The notes under the pieces: generated by a model
Databases searched by the model: none
What the model was told of the DNA's origin: nothing
What the model saw: only the letters and a program-made list of their open reading frames with translations
Part shown: positions 5,187 through 7,559 of the stretch, piece after piece
Layout of the letters: the number at the start of each line of letters is the position of its first letter
Position numbering within the stretch: the stretch's first letter is position 1
Assembly (NCBI GenBank): GCA_013696535.1
Contig: JACCYI010000068.1
Coordinates: forward strand, 1-7,559
Origin: Solirubrobacterales bacterium
GTDB lineage: Bacteria > Actinomycetota > Thermoleophilia > Solirubrobacterales > Solirubrobacteraceae
DNA: 7,559 nucleotides
Direction of reading: 5' to 3'
Position numbers and translations under genes: made by a program

Positions 5187-6623
5187 TCAGGCGACGACGG
5201 TAGGTGGTCGGCGCGCCGGGAGCTCCACGGCCTCCTCGAGCTGTGCCGCGACCTGCAGCAGCGTGTTCTCCGCCAACGGCCGTGAGACGAGCTGGACCGA
5301 GGTCGGGAGGTCGTCCTTCCCGAACCTCACCGGAATGGTGATCGCGGGCTGGCCCGTGACGTTGAAGGGTGCGGTGTACGGCGTGAAGCGCCCCGAACGG
5401 GCGAAGTCGGCCAGCGGATCGGCGCCCATCCCGGTGCACTCGCCGATGAACAGCGGCCGCTCGGCCAGGGCTGGAGTGAGCATGAGATCGCAATCGTCGT
5501 CAAAGAACGCGACCATGCTTCGGGAGAAGGCGTTGAGCCGGGCCATGGTGATGAGGTAGTCCACGGATGAAGCCCCGTCCGCGAGCATCCTGATGGTCAT
5601 CGACAGCGGCTCGATCTCGTCGTCTGTGGCCGGCCTACCCGCAAGCTGCTCCCCGAAGGCGATGCCGACCGAGATGGCCGGTCCGAAGAGGCCCGTGAAT
5701 AGACCGAGCATCTCGGGCCCCGGGAGGGTGGGGCCGCCCTCCCGCACCTCGTGGCCGAGCGACGTCAGTCGTTCGGCGGTCTCGCGGACGGCGAGCTCGC
5801 ACTCGGGGTCGACCGGGACCCCCAGCACGTTGTCCATGGCCACCGTCACCCGAAGGCGTCCAGGCAAACGCCCGGCTGCGGCGGCGAACGGCTCCGCCGG
5901 CGGTGGCGCCCAGGTCGCGTCGCCCACCTCGTAGCCCGTCAGCACGTCGAGCAGCGCGGCGGCCTCGGCGACGGTGCGCGTGAGGGCTCCATCGACGACG
6001 AGGAAGCCATCGCCCGCATCCGGCCCGCGCGAGATGCGTCCGCGACTCGGCTTGAGACCGACGAGGCCGCAGCAGGAAGCCGGGATGCGGGTCGAACCGC
6101 CCCCGTCGTTGGCGTGGGCGACCGGCACCATGCCCGCGGCGATCGCCGCCGCGCTGCCGCCGCTGGACCCGCCCGGAGTGCGATCGGTGTCCCATGGATT
6201 CCGGGTCGCCCCGGTGTGGCGCGGCTCGGTGGTCGGCAGGATCCCGAACTCGGGCATGTTGGTCATTCCGACGATCACGAAGCCCGCAGCCCGCAACCGG
6301 CGGACCACGTGGGCGTCGTGGTCGGGTCGGTGGCCGGCGAGCAGCGCAGAGCCCATGCTCATGGTCAGCCCCCGAACCGGCGTGTTCGTCTTGATCGCCA
6401 ACGGCACTCCGGCGAACGGGCGCGGATCTCCTGCGGCGATCGAATCCGCGGCCTTCAGCGCAGTGTCGGCGTCCACGTCGACGAAGGCGTTGAGGAGCGG
6501 ATCCAGCGCCTCGATGCGCTCGAGCGAAACCTCGACGAGCTCGCGCGCGCTCAGCTCGCCGTCGTGGACGAGTCGCGCAAGTTCGTCGACCGGCCTGAAG
6601 AGGAGCTCGCTCCCGTCGGACAT
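5187..6623 (-). CDS. Amidase-signature family hydrolase (6-aminohexanoate cyclic dimer hydrolase/GatA-like)
   Basis: This 478-residue enzyme has the full amidase-signature Ser-cisSer-Lys triad. Lys78 lies in PLAIKTN, cis-Ser153 in [16 protein letters not shown], and nucleophile Ser177 in [22 protein letters not shown]. The 24-residue spacing between the serines equals that in fatty acid amide hydrolase and NylA. Members hydrolyse carboxylic amides. The NDGGGS-x-RIPAS form and the GRISRGP segment resemble 6-aminohexanoate-cyclic-dimer hydrolase-type proteins more than GatA, and no gatB or gatC is nearby, so a tRNA amidotransferase role is unlikely. The substrate cannot be read from sequence. 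No signal peptide is seen, so it is probably cytoplasmic. The ATG at 6623 lacks a clear Shine-Dalgarno. It is divergent from the CGNR regulator across a 58-base gap with an inverted repeat, so that regulator may control it. It is followed by the ferredoxin on the same strand. Confidence 0.92.
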   Translation of the reverse strand: MSDGSELLFRPVDELARLVHDGELSARELVEVSLERIEALDPLLNAFVDVDADTALKAADSIAAGDPRPFAGVPLAIKTNTPVRGLTMSMGSALLAGHRPDHDAHVVRRLRAAGFVIVGMTNMPEFGILPTTEPRHTGATRNPWDTDRTPGGSSGGSAAAIAAGMVPVAHANDGGGSTRIPASCCGLVGLKPSRGRISRGPDAGDGFLVVDGALTRTVAEAAALLDVLTGYEVGDATWAPPPAEPFAAAAGRLPGRLRVTVAMDNVLGVPVDPECELAVRETAERLTSLGHEVREGGPTLPGPEMLGLFTGLFGPAISVGIAFGEQLAGRPATDDEIEPLSMTIRMLADGASSVDYLITMARLNAFSRSMVAFFDDDCDLMLTPALAERPLFIGECTGMGADPLADFARSGRFTPYTAPFNVTGQPAITIPVRFGKDDLPTSVQLVSRPLAENTLLQVAAQLEEAVELPARRPPTVVA

Positions 6624-6649
6624 GCCCGAAGCGTACGGGAGCTGGTCGT

Positions 6650-6682
6650 CGTAACCAGCAGAACGGGTATCATGCGGTTACG
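6650..6682. promoter_or_regulatory. Inverted repeat (possible operator) in the divergent amidase/regulator gap
   Basis: CGTAACC (6650-6656) and GGTTACG (6676-6682) form a perfect 7-bp inverted repeat with 19 bases between, one arm running into the GTG start of the regulator gene. It encloses the regulator's -10 element. Arm centres are 26 bp apart, about two and a half helical turns, which may be too far for one simple dimer site. An operator for the adjacent CGNR protein is an inference from position. Confidence 0.45.
6668..6673 (+). promoter_or_regulatory. -10 element for a nearly leaderless regulator transcript
   Basis: TATCAT matches TATAAT at five of six bases in GC-rich surroundings. 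Transcription would start at about 6680-6682, at or within two bases of the GTG start codon 6682. No Shine-Dalgarno could fit, which agrees with the leaderless mRNAs common in actinobacteria. No good -35 element is visible at 16-18 bases upstream, so activation or an alternative sigma factor is possible. Confidence 0.5.
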
Positions 6683-7296
6683 TGAGGACGACGGCAACGA
6701 TTCTCGAGGTGCCCGAACCGCCGACCGGGACGGGCGCGCCGCACTGGTACTGGCTCGGCGGCCGGCCGGCGCTCGACTTCGTCAACACCCGCCGTGAGCG
6801 CTGGCGGCGTGACTTCGACTGCCTCCTCAGCGACGCCGACGTGGTGCGCTGGCTCATACAGGCCGGGCTCCTGCCGGGACCCATGAACGCCCCGGAGGGC
6901 CTTCTCGCAGAGGCCCGCGAGCTGCGCGAGGCGATGAACGACGGTGTGCGGTCCATCGTTGAGGGTGATTCGATGGATACCGCCGCCCTCACCCTCATCG
7001 ACGACTGGCTCGTCCACGCCGGAAGCCGGCCGGCATTGCTCCCCGGTCCAGGCGCCCCGCTGCTCGGTGAGCGCCCCCCCGCCGACTCGCCGCGAAGGGG
7101 GCTGGGGATGGTGGCCCTGGACGCGGCCCGCATGCTCGGCCGGTCGGAAGAGCGCCTGCGGGTGCGGGTGTGCGCGTCGGAGACCTGCTCGGCGCGATTC
7201 TTCGACCGGTCACCCTCCGGCCGCCGCCGCTGGTGCTCCATGGCGCTCTGCGGCAATGTGGCCAAGGCGCGCCGCCACCGAGCACGGGCGGGGTGA
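6682..7296 (+). CDS. CGNR zinc-finger/ABATE-domain transcriptional regulator
   Basis: This 204-residue protein has the two-part layout of the CGNR family. An N-terminal ABATE (formerly DUF1470) domain opens with YWLGGRPALDFVNT (23-36) and runs to about 150. A C-terminal treble-clef-like zinc finger carries Cys164-x4-Cys169 and Cys185-x4-Cys190, followed by GNVAKARRHR. The name-giving Cys-Gly-Asn-Arg is Cys-Gly-Asn-Val here, though the four cysteines and the basic tail are intact. Members are predicted DNA-binding regulators that sense small ligands through the ABATE domain; few have been studied. The GTG start at 6682 fits the upstream -10 element and the conserved N-terminus. The stop overlaps the start of an MFS transporter in GTGA, so the two are translationally coupled. 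A regulator-exporter pair controlling itself, and perhaps the divergent amidase, is a reasonable inference. Family is confident; target and ligand are unknown. Confidence 0.9.
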   Translation: MRTTATILEVPEPPTGTGAPHWYWLGGRPALDFVNTRRERWRRDFDCLLSDADVVRWLIQAGLLPGPMNAPEGLLAEARELREAMNDGVRSIVEGDSMDTAALTLIDDWLVHAGSRPALLPGPGAPLLGERPPADSPRRGLGMVALDAARMLGRSEERLRVRVCASETCSARFFDRSPSGRRRWCSMALCGNVAKARRHRARAG

Positions 7297-7559
7297 GCCC
7301 GACCGCCATCCTGACGCCGCGATATCGCTGGACGATCCTGGCCGTGGGCGTCGCTGCGCAGGCGTCGCTCAGCGCGGTGACGATGGGCCTGCCCGCGCTC
7401 GCCCCGGCCCTGCGCGACGCCTTCGGGCTGTCGCTCGTGCAGGTCGGGCTCCTGCTGGCCAGCGTGAACTGGGGAAGCGTCCTCACCCTCATCGCCTGGG
7501 GGGCGCTGGCCGACCGCATCGGCGAGCGGGCGGTGATCGCCACGGGGTTGGCCGGCGGG
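7293..7559 (+). CDS. MFS transporter, 3' truncated by the window edge
   Basis: The frame opens with GTG 7293 inside the GTGA overlap with the regulator stop and stays open for 89 codons to the right edge. The product begins MSPTAILTPRYRWTILAVGV. Two hydrophobic helices are visible at about 13-35 and 47-72. They are followed by GALADRIGER (70-79), which is major facilitator superfamily motif A (G-x-L-a-D-r-x-G-r) in its usual loop between helices 2 and 3. Substrate and direction cannot be judged from this fragment. Coupling to a one-gene regulator suggests an inducible permease or efflux pump. The remaining helices lie outside the window. Confidence 0.9.
   Translation, partial: MSPTAILTPRYRWTILAVGVAAQASLSAVTMGLPALAPALRDAFGLSLVQVGLLLASVNWGSVLTLIAWGALADRIGERAVIATGLAGG

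Noticed and set aside
5187..6623. GatA subunit of the glutamyl-tRNA(Gln) amidotransferase
   Set aside because: It has the shared amidase triad but no gatB or gatC neighbours, and its motif variants ([14 protein letters not shown]) fit general or NylA-type amidases better.
5751..6797. A 348-codon plus-strand reading frame crossing the amidase and the divergent gap
   Set aside because: It lies antisense to the amidase catalytic region and runs through the promoter gap into the regulator in the wrong frame; no motif supports it.

Overview
The window is GC-rich DNA with strong G/C preference at third codon positions in its genes. It carries actinobacterial hallmarks: a DUF2342 (F420-associated) zincin-like protein, an Mrp ATPase without the C-terminal CxxC, a mycobacterial-type LigB ATP-dependent DNA ligase, a seven-iron ferredoxin and a CGNR zinc-finger regulator. 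A high-GC actinobacterium is well supported. Assignment to the Thermoleophilia/Solirubrobacterales is only an impression, from the gene mix and the style of the intergenic repeats.

Layout, left to right. Bases 1-920 (+) hold the 3' part of a DUF2342 zincin-like protein, cut by the window edge. A 210-base gap (921-1130) contains a perfect LexA/SOS-box-like inverted repeat and a good promoter. They precede a basic, alanine-rich protein at 1131-1892 with a tail of tandem KPAAR pentapeptides and a helical phasin/HbhA-like body. The next 320 bases (1893-2212) hold no gene. They contain two overlapping hairpins, a terminator-like hairpin, and a dispersed-type direct repeat (two full copies and a partial third) running to within about 55 bases of the mrp start. 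mrp (2213-3349, +), an Fe-S carrier ATPase fused to a DUF59 domain, converges on ligB and overlaps it by 34 bases.

On the minus strand, an amidase-signature hydrolase (6623-5187), a 7Fe ferredoxin (5125-4862) and ligB (4845-3316) follow head to tail. The ferredoxin and ligB are 16 bases apart and probably share a transcript. Divergent from the amidase, a CGNR/ABATE-domain regulator (6682-7296, +) overlaps by 4 bases (GTGA) the start of an MFS transporter that runs off the right edge. The 58-base divergent gap holds a near-consensus -10 element inside a 7-bp inverted repeat, which suggests a leaderless or nearly leaderless regulator transcript with an operator over its own promoter.

How the genes relate: most of the window looks like housekeeping and accessory genes rather than one dedicated system. 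Two local modules are plausible. One is regulator plus exporter, possibly with the divergent amidase. The other is ferredoxin plus ligase. Mrp could supply Fe-S clusters to proteins such as the ferredoxin, but nothing in the sequence ties these two together. I did not find convincing evidence of a wholly new system. The most unusual items are the SOS-like box ahead of the nucleoid/phasin-like protein, that protein's domain order, and the repeat cluster ahead of mrp.
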